In this document: positions 47,331 through 60,263 of the stretch, piece by piece
Numbering within the stretch: the stretch's first letter is position 1
Layout: each line of letters opens with the position of its first letter
Source of the DNA: Limnoperna fortunei
Taxonomy: Eukaryota; Mollusca; Bivalvia; Mytilida; Modiolidae
Reading direction: 5' to 3'
Assembly (NCBI GenBank): GCA_944474755.1
Contig: OX104114.1
Coordinates: forward strand, 23,521,220 to 23,585,219
Length of the DNA stretch: 64,000 nucleotides
Translations under genes and position numbers: made by a program
Notes under the pieces: generated by a model
Databases searched by the model: none
Told to the model about the DNA's origin: nothing
The model's input: only the letters and a program-made list of their open reading frames with translations

Positions 47331-49770
47331 CACCCTAACTGATTGCACCTTTTTCCTTTATGGAGTTATCTCCCCTTCTACTAAAAAGATTGTTATTGCT
47401 ACTCCTAACCCAATAAAGATAGCAATCCCAAACCTTTACCATCATGTGTCTTATATCTTTGCACAACTTTGGGACAGATTGATCGAAGGGATCTGAAGAC
47501 ATCTTATAGGAGTTGTCTCCCTTTATATAAAAGTTATGAGTGACATTAAAATAAATCTTAAGAACCAAACGAGATAGAGACCTGGGTCTTCACTATAGAC
47601 CTTTTGACCTTGAAAATGGACACAAGGTCAAGGTCACGTTCTAAATTTTGACATTTGCTTGTTATCGATACTTCTTTGAAACTGTAAAAGATAGATAAAC
47701 ACTTATTAAGGGGAAATGTTCACCTTATTAAGATGCAAATTGCCCAATTTGAAGCTTGGTAATTTGACTTAATTTTATAGGAATTATCTCCCATTAAGAC
47801 AGTTGATTATTAGTTTTTCATATATTACTTTTTTATTATTGATAGTAGAGGCATGGGGTCTTCACTATAGACCTTCGTAACCTTTGACCTTGACACAAGG
47901 TAAAAGGTCAAGGTTATTTTCTAGATGTTGAAATTTGCTTTTTCTTGGTCTTTCAAACCGTAAGAGATAAATAGAAACTTTTAGCAAGAAAATGTTCAAT
48001 TTGTAAAGGCGTAACTTTGTTACATTTAGAGGGAATGGATTTGACTTAATTTTATACTGGTTATCTCCCAATAAATCAAGTAATTATTAGTTTTACATAC
48101 ATTACTCATTAACTATTAGTGGTTGAGTCATGGGGTCTTCACCAAAGACCCTCATGACAGTTGACCTTGAAAATGTGCGCAAGGTCAAGGTCACGTACCA
48201 GTTTGTGACCTTTGCTATTTTTATACATATTTAAATGATTTTTCTTCATAAAATGTTCTATTAATAATTAATAATAAATTTAGACATGTCGTGAGAAAGT
48301 TCTACATTTTATAGGATTTATCTCTCCAAGAATGACAATCTTAAGCAAGTAATACAAAATAATTATAAAAAAATAGTTATCACAAAGTTACAACTTGTCA
48401 ATTTGTAATGTTTATTATGTTTGAATTATAAACAAAGACTATATGTCCTAATTTTGGCCTTTTGATAATCATGAATGTATAAAAGTGAATTCTCTTTTTA
48501 AGCTGTTTTATATTTAATAGCGACTAAATTTAGACATGTCCCCACAAGTTTTAATTATTTGTAATGTCATCACATAATATAAAATTTAAATTAATGTGGA
48601 AAGACCCTCAAATGTTCAACCGAACAGTTGATCTTTAATTATTGTCTCTTTTCGTCTGCCAACTTTTTTTTATGTCTGTTTTTATTTTCACTTCGCCACA
48701 TGTCGCTTTGATATTTTATACTTGATATCGGTTACCCATTGCGCTTTCGCAGTTCACCCTGACTGACCGCACCTTTTTCCTTCATGGAGTTATCTCCCCT
48801 TCTACTAAAACACTTGTTCCTGCTATTCCTCCTGAATCAAAAAGATAGCAACACCAAACCTTGGCCAACATGTGTCTTATATCCTTGCGCATCATTGGGA
48901 CATATTGATTGAAGGGATCTGATATCTTATAGGAGTTATCTCCTTTTAACGAAAAGTAGTAAGTGATATTCAAACAAATCTCAAGAACCAAAAGAGATAG
49001 AGGCCTAGGGCCTTCACCATAAACCCTCGTGACCTTTGGCCTTGAAAATGGACATAAGGCCAAAGGTCAACGTAACGTTTTAAGTTTTGACCTTTGCTTG
49101 CTACCACTACTCCTTTGAAACGCTAAAAGATAGATGAACACTTAAAAGGGGAAAATGTTTGCCTTAGTAAGGCGTAACTTTAATGCATTCGGAGCTAAGT
49201 AATTTGACTTCCTTTTGTAAAAGTTATCTCCCATTAATATATTTGATTATAAGTTATATATATATTATTATTAACTGTCGATAGTAGAGCCATGAGGTCT
49301 TCACCATTTACTCTAGTGACCTTTGGCCTTAAAAATGGACACAATGCCAAAGGTCAAGGTCGCGTTCTAAATTTTGACATTTGATTTGGTTTGCTACTCC
49401 TTTAAAATGGTAAAAGATAGAGAGACACTAAGTATTGTGAAAATGTTGGACTTAGTAAGGCGAAATGTTGTCACGTTTGGAGCTAAGTAATTTGACTTCA
49501 TTTTATAGGAGTTATCTCCCATTAATACAATTGATAATTAGTTTTTCATATATAACTATTAACTGTCAATAGTAGAGGCATGGGGTCTTCACCAGTGACC
49601 CTCGTGACCTTTGACCTTCAAAATGGACACAAGGTCAAGGATCAAGGTCACGTTCTAGATGTTAAAATTTGCTCGTTATTGTTAGTTCTTTCAAACCGTA
49701 AGAGAAACTTATATCAAGGAAATTGTTGGGCTTATAAAAAAGTAAGTTTGTTACATTAAAAGGGAAGGGA
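47270..49770. repeat. Tandem array of ~280-bp units with CCTTTGACCTTG / AAGGTCAAGGTCA arms
   Basis: Units begin with GGTCTTCACCA-like sequence at about 47585, 47859, 48135, 49010, 49295 and 49583. Most steps are 274-288 bp; one 875-bp gap contains a second copy (from about 48698) of the array's opening segment (first copy from about 47273: TTGATATTTTATA...CAGTTCACCC...AGTTATCTCCCC). Each unit has a pair of inverted arms, GTGACCTTTGACCTTG and AAGGTCAAGGTCACG, around a spacer of about ten bases. Later parts repeat GTTATCTCCCATTAA. No coding content. Confidence 0.8.
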
Positions 49771-51015
49771 AAGTTGATGTTAAACCCTCGGCATGACGCT
49801 TGAATATGTTGACATTTTAGCCTTCAAATTTATAGTAGGTTTGTTAAGTCATTTGCTAAGTTTTAATCTTAAGTTATCTATGAGATATATGTCTACCTCT
49901 TATGTCTACAAGCCCACATAAGTTATTATTAGCATTATAAGTTAATTAAAACATTAACAAATTAACGTTTGTTTTTTCATGTCTTATACACAACGAAATT
50001 CTTTTCTAATATTAACTAACCTACATGTATTTGTTTTATTTTTTATGCTTTTAGGTTTTATATATTACTGTCTACCAAATGGTTATTATCAAATTATTAG
50101 TGATACAAGCTTTTATTAAATTGATATTGTGTAATATTGTTAAAATATTGTATGAATAAAACTGAGCTTGACTCCAAATTTACAATGTTTCACAAATATT
50201 GAGTGTCCAGTAAACTATTGGTGCCTACATAAACAATTACTAACTACACTGACATAGTAAGAGTTCAATATTTATATGTAAATAAAATTGACAGAAATAA
50301 ATATGGTTTATTTCAAGTATTTAAAATAATGCAAGTTCTCTGTGACTATGCTCTTTTAAAATGTCGTCTGCAAAGTTATATATATTTTTATGTTCATATA
50401 TTTAACGTGTTTTTTTCAGTCAGTTTAGTATATTATGTGTGTTGTTGTACTCCTTGTAAAACCATTGGATGAAACGTACATTGTCCACTGTTGAATAAAT
50501 CTATATTTTTGTGCAATCAGAGTAAGACGTGCACCTGCAGCAGTCGCCCTTTTTCAAATAACTGTTAATTAGCACATTTCCAGTTCACTATTTCGGTACA
50601 TAGTTCAGGTCAATGCTGAACTTCTATGATTTTTCCAAATTAAATGTAGTAATGAACGTACTTTGAGGCATAGTGAGTATCCACTGTTGTAATTTAATCC
50701 ATTTATCTAGTTTTTGATAGTTGTCACATAATTATCGGCAATCTTTGTAGTTTTTTTCCGAAGTTAACCACGCACATGTTTAAGTTCATATTTAAGTTTT
50801 AAACAGTTAATAAATATAAATTTGGCGTTAGGAAGTTTTCACAAGGAGTTAAAAAAAATTTTCTTTAGAATTTCCATATACGTTTTTGTTTATTTAATTT
50901 AAAAATTGTTGAGTGTTAAAATCAGAGAAATATTTTCTTATCTACAGTGAGCTGGCATATTTTATTATAGTATTTTAATATATATTTATTATAAAAAATA
51001 TATATATATATTAAA
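49771..51015. other. AT-rich, no feature seen
   Basis: Nothing recognised except an (AT)n run near 50990-51012. Confidence 0.35.
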
Positions 51016-51097
51016 CCTGCGGTAGGAAAACTGGCAATCCTTGTCAATTAAGATTTGAGTCGAGTACACCCTGCCTGCTGCGAGAATCGAACCCTTA
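51016..51097 (-). mobile_element. SINE family A fragment
   Basis: On the minus strand it matches the middle of the SINE at 6835: GGGTTCGATTCTCGCAGC, GCAGGGTGTACTCGACTC, AATCTTAATTGACAAGGATT, GCCAGTTTTCCTACCGCAGG. Neither end of the element is present. Confidence 0.8.
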
Positions 51098-52249
51098 TTT
51101 AAATATTTAAAAAAACTGAGAAACTGAAAGTTTGTTTTATCTTAGAAGTCATATCAATCCCCAGTATTGCCATTGATTAAAATTTAGGTTTTGTGTCTAG
51201 TTTCAGTACAGTTGGTCTATAGATATAGAGTAGTAGAGTGACGTCTCTTGAGGGCTACACAATTTTGGCGGGATCCATTTTTAAAGATTAGGATCCAGAT
51301 ATCTGAACTGTTAATTAAACATACCTTTAAAATGGTTAAGAAAAAACCATAAGCTGCAGGTTCAACGGAAGTTGATAATGAAACTGATCTGATTGAAGAA
51401 ATAGTTGCATGACTCATAATGTGATCAGAACAAGAAAATGTAAATGTTGTATTACCTAATTGTCTCTCCTTGTTTACTAGGTATCACATGTAACAATTTG
51501 AATAACAACGCCAAATTCAAAGTAACTAAGCCAGTTTTGTTTTACAAATTCATAGTAGAAATCAAAGATTAATTAATAAGAAACAAACTCAAATAGCTTC
51601 TCAAGATGAAGATCGTGACTTGTAATCATAAGAAAGAATCTGTTGATTACCCAGGATTGTTTACAATGTTAACAAAAGTTTTCCAAGATATGACGTTTCG
51701 AGTCATCATTGCTATCCAAATTACTTTTAAATGAAGGTAATAACAAAATACAGAACACAGAAGAAACTGTAAACTGAAAAAAACGACAATCCACGAATCA
51801 AGTCCAAGAAACCGGCAAACTCCAGAACCAATAGCCAAAAATATAGCAACTACAGCAATGGTCCTGACTTGGTACAGGCATTTAAAAAAAATGGTGGATT
51901 ATACCAGGTTTTATGGCATGCCAACGCACCCGCTTCCATTCCAGTAGTATGTGAGTTGATTAAAATGGATGAGTACCATACAGCACTAGTCAGTAAAGGA
52001 TGTATCCACCAATCATTGTAGCACTTTAAAAAAACATAAGTAGTACTCAAAATGTCCAAACTATTTTCAGTGTTACTAGGTCAGAGGTCCAACAATCAAG
52101 GACTATGAAAAAAGACTCCAGAAGTCATTCAAAATAAACAAGACCTGTACGTTGTGATTCCACTGAATCTAATTTGAGAATGAATCTGACGATGCTGATT
52201 TAGATAGTAGCAATATTCCATTAGGCAAAGTCATCACAAGTCCAATAAG

Positions 52250-55200
52250 TAAGTAATTTAGTTATGATACATACTTACCTGCCTTAACATGAAGGAAAAT
52301 AGGGAGGTTTGGCTGAATCGTTTCGAAACTGTTGAAAAGTTAAATAATGCGTCAAAGAACAATGGAAAGAGTTGCCCAGGTTACAAGGGGAGGCGGGTGA
52401 TTACGCTTTTGATCAACTGTCCCAGAAAACTGGCGGAAATTATAGAAAACTTGTCCATGAAATGAATGCCAGATTTGGCGTTATAAAGTCTAGAAGAACA
52501 TGCAATTACAATTTAGCCGCAAAAAATTAGTTGGGGAATCCTCTGAGAAATTTATTTGCAGCTGAATTAAAGAGGACCTGAAGATGGTAAAAAGTCTTCA
52601 GTAAGTTAAGAAAACTGTGAAAACTAAAAATGAAAGAAATGCTAAGTTTTTAAGTAAAAGGGTTAGATGAGTCAAGTTCTGATAATAAAACTAATTTATC
52701 AGCAGGGAGGACCTGCAGGTTATTATAAATATACTAGAATCATTAATAAAGGAAATTGTTTACACAAAAGTCACACTACTTAGATACCAATGTCTAACAG
52801 GGTTACGTGCCCGAGGCTGGGTACCAGACACCAAACTGTCCAAAACGTAGGACTTTGATTTGGATTAATTGTGGTCAACATGAACACATTGCAAAGAAAC
52901 TGTCTTGGTCCAATGAAATATACTTAACCACTGTCCGAAAACAAGCCAGTTGTATTTGTACTTAAAACAATTTGATCAAAATGGAAATGGTGTTGTTTCT
53001 AGGTTAAACATTGAAAGTGTCAACTCTGAAGACCGCAAAAAGACTCCAAAATTTGTTTTAGGTCAAAATGTCATAACTGGGAGGAAACCACTAAAATGAA
53101 ACACTTAAAGTAAAAAACAATCAAATTACTGAGAAGATTAATTTTGATTCTCCATGTGAAACATGTTTTGTCTTAATTAGTTGTAAATGGTTTAGAATAA
53201 TTAACTTATTTTAATACCAGGAAGAAATTGTCATATTGGGTATAACAAACAAAAGGGTTACACATTCCGCAATTTAAAGGATTAGTACATATTACCTGAA
53301 GTTATTGAGATAATTGGTAGGCAAGTGTTGCGAAATGATGGTGTATATATTGAAGGCAAAATTGAAGGTTTAAAGGCTGTTAACGCACTGTTGAATCAAC
53401 ATTTTATGATATAATTCATGTTTGTAAAGAAATCAAACTAGTAAAGCCACAGAGTCTATCTTGTGCTAATGGTCAGCCCGTGGTTAAAAAGGGTAAAACT
53501 ATATTTACCCTTCAAATTTAAAAATTAGTTCTTGTGAAAAAACTTGTATTTGCTGAATATGAAGATGAATTGTTTTAGTTGTAGATATACTGATGAAAGG
53601 CGATAAGGGGCCTGCTGAAACCTGAAACTATTAGAAAAGTTTGAGCCCTTGATTAATTTATAGTATCCCCACCCCCAAAAAGTGACGTTGTAATTGATAT
53701 GTTTGCAGACAGAACATAATTTGATAATTCTGACAGTTCCCAAGATTTTCTTATTGAACCCAACTCCACATTTTTTTTAAAGTACGCCGTGATTCGGGTT
53801 TAGTGGACATAAGTAATGATGGCACTAGGAGACTGATGAATCCTTTTCATTTTGAAGTTAATATTAACCAAGATTCTGTTGCTAAAATAGCAGAGAAAGT
53901 TGAGAATGAACCAGTAGTTTTGATATTCTATGAAAAGAATGAATTTGAACATGTTAATAGAATTAGTAGAATTTCATTGTCTAAACTAGACCCAGTTACT
54001 TGGGAAACCAATACTTGCATCATAAAAGCATTTCCTAAGGTAACTGCTGATGTGGGGAAAGCGAAATTGTTCAACGATTTAAAAAAAAATTAATATTATT
54101 TGTACGTCTACAGAAATATTCAAGCGCAATTTCAGCACATGATGCAGATTTAGGGCTAACCCATTTAATTGAACATTCAGTAAATATTAGAAATAAAATA
54201 GCTACTTAATTACCACCAGGAGAGTTTCCGTTAGCCCATGCAGATGAGGAGAGAATTGTTATTTAAGAATTACTAGAACAAGGATAATTCAGAGATCGAA
54301 TTTACCTTGGTTTTGCCCCTCATAATTTTTAGGAAATCCGCTGTATAACGACCATAGGTTCATTATAGGTCACACAATGCTAAGACTTTAAAGGATGCCT
54401 ATATATTGCCTCGAATACAAGATAGCCTTCATCCAGTTTCAGGGCTGCAATATTTTCAGCTTTTGATTTGACTAATGGTTACACCACAATCCACTGTTCA
54501 CACGTTTTTCTTGGTCATGTTGTATCTAACAAAGGCATTGAATCAAATCCCGAAATTGTATTAAAATCCTTAATCTGCCGATCTCTAAATCAGTCAGAGA
54601 GGTCATATAGATCTTTGGTATAGGAAGTTAAAAAAGAAAAATAATAAATTTATTTAGACAAATGAATGAGCCAAAATGGTAAGCTACAAGTTAGCAACCG
54701 AACTTTAAACGAAGCGGAGAACCATTCTTGCGTTACTGACATAGAAATACTGGCCGTAAGATATTTTGTTGAATATTAATAGCAATATTTGTTAGGTAGA
54801 AAATTTTCTGTTCGAACTGACCATCATGCACTTGTTTGGTTGTTCAGCTTAAAAGACCCAAAGGTTCGTGTTGCGATATGGCTAGAAATTTTATGTCCTT
54901 TGATTTTACAATTGATTTTGACTGTAATCAATTCTACAACCGTTTAAGACCTCAAAAGTGGTCCATGTAAAAAGTGTCAAAACAAGCTGTTGATAGGAAA
55001 AGTGTATTAGTAAAATTGCCACATTTTCTTAGTCGAAATTTTAAACAAGAGACAGATTGTATAGTATTATCAATAAAGACTATTTTTGTGCAGTGAAAAC
55101 TCGGTTGCAACATCAACTGAAATTACTAGAAGGTGGATGGACTGGGATGGCGAATATTCAATGTCTGACTTGCATGACCTTCAAATACAAGCTTCTGACA

Positions 55201-55830
55201 TACCAATGTAGGTCCAATTTTCAAATGGAAAGAGTCAGGTCGGAGGCTTTGTCTAATGATATTGAGCAAAACAGTGCTGCCACCAGACATTATTGGTATA
55301 TTTGTGAATTTAGGAGGCTTCCATTATAAAAAGGTCCTTGAAACGGATTATTTATATAAGTAGTTGCAATTGATAGTTCCTTTTAAATTAAAAGCTGAGA
55401 TTCTGAAAAACTTCCATTGTTTTTTATATCTGGTCATCTTGGTAGAAAGAAGACCAAAGCAAATTTAAAAATATTATTGGTTGAAATACTAGTAAAAGAA
55501 GATGTTAATGTGTTTGTCATTCAATTCAATATTTGTGTAGCAAATAAAATTTCTTAAAAATTACCTAGAGCCCCCTTATGTTTAATGAATGTTGGTCACC
55601 CTTAGTAGGTCTTGACATAATTGGACCCTTACCAGAAACCCTCAGAGGAAAAAATATATATTAGCTGTTACTGACCATTTCACAAAATGGGTCGAAATAT
55701 TTGCTGTGCCAATCCAAACTGCTGTTACCTGATCCCTAGAAATTTTAAATGAAGTAATCTGTAGATATTGCTGTCCGCTTGCTATTCTTTCAATGTATTT
55801 CTTTTGTTTCAGTCATCCGCTGTATAGATA
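52250..55830 (+). mobile_element. Decayed Ty3/gypsy element, plus strand, RT core deleted
   Basis: Only remnants remain, with stops throughout. Gag-like MKENREVWLNRFETVEKL is near 52290. An open stretch of unclear domain at 53803-54093 precedes the RT start (FPLAHADEERIV, ELLEQG near 54230). Then come YILPRIQDSL, SGLQYF and DLTNGYTT near 54405-54490, followed at once by FLGHVVSNKGIESNPEIVL. RNase H follows ([40 protein letters not shown] near 54690-54870), then integrase (GLDIIGPLPETLRG, LAVTDHFTKWVEIFAVPI near 55605-55720). No LTRs were identified. Confidence 0.78.
53803..54093 (+). pseudogene. Open fragment within the plus-strand Ty3/gypsy, unassigned domain
   Basis: 96 codons with no motif I recognise. 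It lies between the protease and RT remnants, so it is probably the linker before RT. The sequence is acidic and rich in Lys/Asn. Confidence 0.45.
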
Positions 55831-56011
55831 TATTATAAGGTTTTCAAATACATAGACGTCTGTATAAAACTTATTTACCGTGGCTGAATGACAGAAAGTT
55901 AGTCGAATTGTTTTAGTACCAGAAAAGTAAAAGCGTAATGCTATCTTAAGCTTGTAATGATAACGTAATATGTCACAAGTCAGTGACGTTATAAACAACG
56001 ATTACATTCAT

Positions 56012-56059
56012 TAATGGCGCGTTAAAGAAATTAAAAGAAAGGTAATGTTGATTTACGAG
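56012..56059 (+). repeat. 48-bp direct repeat, left copy
   Basis: TAATGGCGCGTTAAAG followed by AATTAAAAGAAAGGTAAT and TGATTTACGA, nearly identical to 58005-58051. The copies flank a retroelement remnant and a SINE and may be its worn-down ends. Confidence 0.7.
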
Positions 56060-56239
56060 ATACTCAAGCCAACGAAACTGAAGTTTCAAAAACCAAACAA
56101 AATCTTTATGAAACTTTAATGTCTCTCAAATAAAGAGAATAATTGATTAAAAGCATATATAGATAAACTTAACTGTCTTATATAGAAGAATAAATCTAGA
56201 ATCGTTTCACTTTAGTACAGTTTAATGCAAAAAAAACTT

Positions 56240-58000
56240 TAACATAGTCTATGGTCATTTTCCTGTCGTACCATTGGTCCACTCCTTGATCCTATCCCAG
56301 GCAATCTATTAGCTATTTGTTTTTGCCGCTCGTTTGGTTCGTCATAATACGGTATTGAAAATTCTGCTCTTAGTTTAAAAGGAAAAAGTTAATAATTGGC
56401 TTTGACGTAATGCCATTTTTAGGCATTAACAATACTGATCGAACCAAGCTTTTATGGTATGGTCACTTGTCAACAATCACTTCTAGTTTTGGAGACCATA
56501 ATGGTAGGGTTCCATTTCTCGTCCCACACCGCACCCCTGCGCGTCCGTAAGTGGCGGAAGGGGAGACCCTCTCGTTTGGGGTTGTCAGGTCACAAAACGA
56601 AAAAGCCTGACCGCGGAATACGGTGGGAAACATGTTAGGAAAATGCCACGCTCCTTGCACAATAATGTCCCTATTGCAGATTTCGAAAAAGAGTAGGCTC
56701 ATTGTTGCCACTACAAAAGGCTAAATTTTCCGCCATTTCTCAATACACAATGTGTTCCCTATGTTCCACCTCTTTTTCTGTGCATTTATTATTTGCTTAC
56801 TTGGTATCGTCCTGAATATAGAAATACTGCTCGCTGGACGTAAATCAAACATCCAATCATCAAAGAACTAAGTTTCCATTGAATCATTGGAGTACGTTCA
56901 TCATAAATTTGCAATTTATCTCCAATGTGAAAGTCTTGGTTTTTTTTACCCTTAATTCGCGTAACGACTTAAATACTCATTGTTCACCCACACCACTAAT
57001 GTCCAATTATTTTCGGTGCTTGGTATATTGTTTGTTCATTGTTAAATCTGTACATTTAGAATAGAGTAATGGGATACAGTAGTGACACAATTTTCATCTC
57101 TTCCCATACAGCAAATGAAATGCGAAGGCGTAATAGGTCTTCGTCCATCGAATTTGTTGAAATATATATTTACCGTCGGTCCTTGATGATAGTCTCAACT
57201 TCAGTAATAACTGTTTTAAGTACATCGAACGTTAGGAGAGAACGACATAGCGACTTTTAATTAGTTTTTGTCAAGTAAATGAATTATTTACAAAATCTGT
57301 GGTTGTAAAGTGCGTGTTTGGGAATAAAAATCCAGTTTGTACCATTTTTGTTGAGCTTATTAAACAGTCTCTGATTTGATTTCCTTTACAGATGACATAA
57401 TTTAAGGTAGCGATTTACTATTGACGATTCTACAGAACGCTAAGACGTGTTCACTGCTTAAGTTGATTCAGCATACGTTTTCTCTGTTCCTATATGTTCC
57501 GATTTCCAAAAATCCCTAAATCAAATTCTTCATTCTTTGTGAAACGACTACTTTCATCATTGATGCATTTGAATTGTCAGATATTGATCCCTAGTATGTC
57601 CCGTTGACGTTACTGCAGACGTTCCTTCTCCTTCTCTTTTTATCGTCTCGTCTTAGATTTTTCTCCACAAAACATGCTCCAATAAGAATGTCGATAGCAA
57701 ATGAGTTATTCTCTGTAACTGTGTGACATAATCGTAAATATGGTAAGTATGGTAGTTTAGAAGCTGATACCTTAGTCTTGGTGGTGCAGCTATTTTAGAC
57801 ACAATAAAAAAAACTATCGGTACCTTTTGCTTGTCCGTAGAATCTTCGAAACTACTCTTGTATGTCCTGCTCAAGTTGACTTCAGCCTCGTTGTTATCTT
57901 CCGTTCGGCACCATCAAAATGCTGTAGTTAGCTTAAATGATCGTATAGTTTTCGATAGAGAAAAAGTCCGTGAGTTACCAACAAAGTTACAATGTTGCAT
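56240..58000 (-). pseudogene. Possible BEL/Pao-type pol remnant
   Basis: Weak minus-strand signals in broken frames: VLKTVITEVETIIKDRR and FHIGDKLQIYDERTPM resemble the integrase C-terminal half of BEL/Pao, and FAIDILIGACFVEKN near 57690 resembles a protease/linker motif. The SINE fragment at 56480-56860 interrupts it. Too decayed for a firm call. Confidence 0.35.
56480..56860 (+). mobile_element. Degraded SINE, family B
   Basis: Parallel to the SINE at 62088: GTTTGGGGTTGTCAGGTCA, AAAAGCCTGACCGC, GGAAAATGCCACGCTCCTTG, AAAGGCTAAATTTTCCG, and the tail CCTGAATATAGAAATACTG...GGACGTAAATC. The head is largely unrecognisable. Confidence 0.75.
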
Positions 58001-58004
58001 ACAG

Positions 58005-58051
58005 TAATGGCGCGTTAAAGTAATTAAAAGAAAGGTAATACTGATTTACGA
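58005..58051 (+). repeat. 48-bp direct repeat, right copy
   Basis: Right copy of the repeat at 56012-56059, about 1.99 kb away. Confidence 0.7.
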
Positions 58052-59214
58052 CATAAAAATGCAAAATGCTGAGTTAGATTATTGTCAAGTTAATACGTAT
58101 TAGTCACTACAATTCCATCGTCACAAGCAAGAACACAACAAGTACTATATATATGTATATAGTTGTCTGGCGCTAGACATAATGCAGGCGAATGTTTTCC
58201 CCAGTGTTACAACGTTGGAACTTTGGATTCTCGCTAAGGATAAGAATACGGTTTTACAGTATTAAAATCCTATTCTAACATTGTTAGGCTTAATTTGTAG
58301 ACAAATATAAATATTTGTATTAACTATGCATTTCTTATGCGCTTTATATTTTATATAGCGGATTTGCCCCAGTTGTCGATAGCCCGGGATATAATCCTTA
58401 TGCCTTTACGACCTAAATGTGGTTAATTTGTATTTATTTACGCCTCGGTAAGTTTGTTCAAATTTGATTAAATTTATTACAGTATACGCCAATACATTGC
58501 CATACAATTTTATTCATTAACGTCATTGAGACTCTTACGTAATGTACAAATCTTATCAACAGTTGTACAACAGAACTTATCAACAGAACTTGTATTTCCA
58601 ATACAATAAATGAACACAATTGTATGATCCAATGTGACAGGAATTGAAATATATAAACCGATTTAGAGTACGGTCCCCACATGAACCATTTTCGGAAATT
58701 AGAAGACCCGGTTTCTCGAACTCACTATTTCTCAAAAACTTTTCGTAGCCCTCTTGAAAAACGAGCCATCGAAATTCGACTAAAAAAAGACAGCAAAAAC
58801 AAATGGACAAATCAAGCCAAATGTGTGGAAACGAATTTACGAACTACATGTACAAAATAGTTTTTTTTCATTCTACATTCGACAAACATCACGGTTAAAC
58901 ATATTAACAATATTTCATGCAAATAAGTGTTTGTTCAACCCACTATTTATTCTGAAATGCCTGTACCAAGTCAAGACCATTGCTAATGGTACTATATATT
59001 TGTTGTTGGCTCTGGTGTTTACCGGTTTCTCGGGCTTCGATTTGTGGATTGTCTTTTTGACAGTTTTCTCGGTGTTCAGTATTTTGTTATTACCTTCATT
59101 TAATTAGTCAAGCATAACTAAAACAGTCACGTGGCATTCGTTCGACATTTACGACTTACATATACAAATTTAGTAATCTTATCTTTATATAACTTGCAAG
59201 ATTGTTATAAAGAC
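58052..59214. other. Upstream region of the paralogous gene, no feature seen
   Basis: AT-rich. Contains a short (TA)n run near 58147-58163. Open stretches on either strand show no family signature. Confidence 0.35.
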
Positions 59215-59325
59215 ATGACGGTCTGGAATAATTTAAGTCTTACAATTTTAGGTTTGATTTTTATAATTGATAGCTTTGTAGTGCAATTTAATATGGTATT
59301 GGTGTTTGTGTGTGTGTGTGTTTAG
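59215..59325 (+). CDS. Leader exon of a paralogous secreted protein gene (partial)
   Basis: ATG at 59215 opens MTVWNNLSLTILGLIFIID, closely matching the leader at 384 (MTSWNNLILSILGLII). The DNA match continues through AATTTTAGGTTTGATT. The hydrophobic start fits a signal peptide. The exon end is not clear: GT-rich sequence and a (GT)n run follow, and the open frame stops at 59325. A candidate second exon lies at 59521-59588 (phase 1 in; donor CAC|GTAAGC) but carries no cysteine pattern. The rest of the gene is presumably right of the window or lost. Confidence 0.5.
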   Translation: MTVWNNLSLTILGLIFIIDSFVVQFNMVLVFVCVCV

Positions 59326-60263
59326 TTATCTATGTAAAATGTAAAGTGTTCTGGATGGTTACACTTGTTATATTTGGTAAAATTGTAAAATTACAAACGG
59401 TCTTTTAACATCTTTGTTAATTAGATAATAAGTCAATTATAACAAAGCTAAATTTATACAATAGTTGCAAATATCCCGAAACATTTACTCCTTTTAAAAC
59501 ATTATTATTTGTATTTTTAGACCGACACCCCAGTAAAACACCAGTTATACTCGATGGATTGATTGATGGAATGTCTGCTAAGCGTCACGTAAGCAGTATT
59601 TCAGCTATATTCATTACGAGATTAATTTACAAATAATAAATAAAGTTGGAAAATGAGGCGGGCAAACTGGTATATTATTTGACTGTTCATATTATAATTA
59701 GTCATAATTTTGAGTCGACTTGGTGGTTTTGTAGAGCTTGATTCATAGAATTGCCCAGTGAGTCTCTATGTCGCCTTCATGCACCATAAAGGCCCATTTT
59801 GTAGATTTTGATAAGAGCAAACTCGCTTCAAAATGTAATATTTTCCTCACATTTTCCGTATATAAAGAGAGCTACCTAGTGCACGCAACTAAATGTTTAG
59901 CCACAAACGACGTCATAGATAAAGCTTGACATATATTTCAACATGTCATTATGTGTTGAAAGGTGACAGATGATTTATAACTATGTAGAGGATTGTAATT
60001 AATCAACTTAAAAGAAATATATTTTGGTATTAAACATTTTCTAGCATTTTAAAGCAATTTTGACCAATTTTACAAAGAACACAAAAGATAATGTCTGGTA
60101 ACCCAACAAGGCTAACACATATTATGCATCATACCCGTCTAACGTTCATGAGCCTCAGAATATCAAAAATGCTAAAATGTTTGGTTGCTCATTTATTTTA
60201 AATCACTTAAAGCACAAGGGCAAATATAATTAAAAATAATGTGTAATTGGGATGCTAACACAG
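59326..60263. other. Probable intron, no confirmed exon
   Basis: Contains the weak exon candidate at 59521-59588. Otherwise AT-rich with nothing recognised. Confidence 0.35.

Noticed and set aside
47270..49770. CRISPR-like array
   Set aside because: Units are ~280 bp with diverged copies and inverted arms. There are no short identical repeats with unique spacers, and the genome is animal.
58823..59107. 94-codon hydrophobic open stretch just upstream of the paralogous leader
   Set aside because: It could suggest membrane segments, but there is no homologue in the first gene's upstream region and no family signature.
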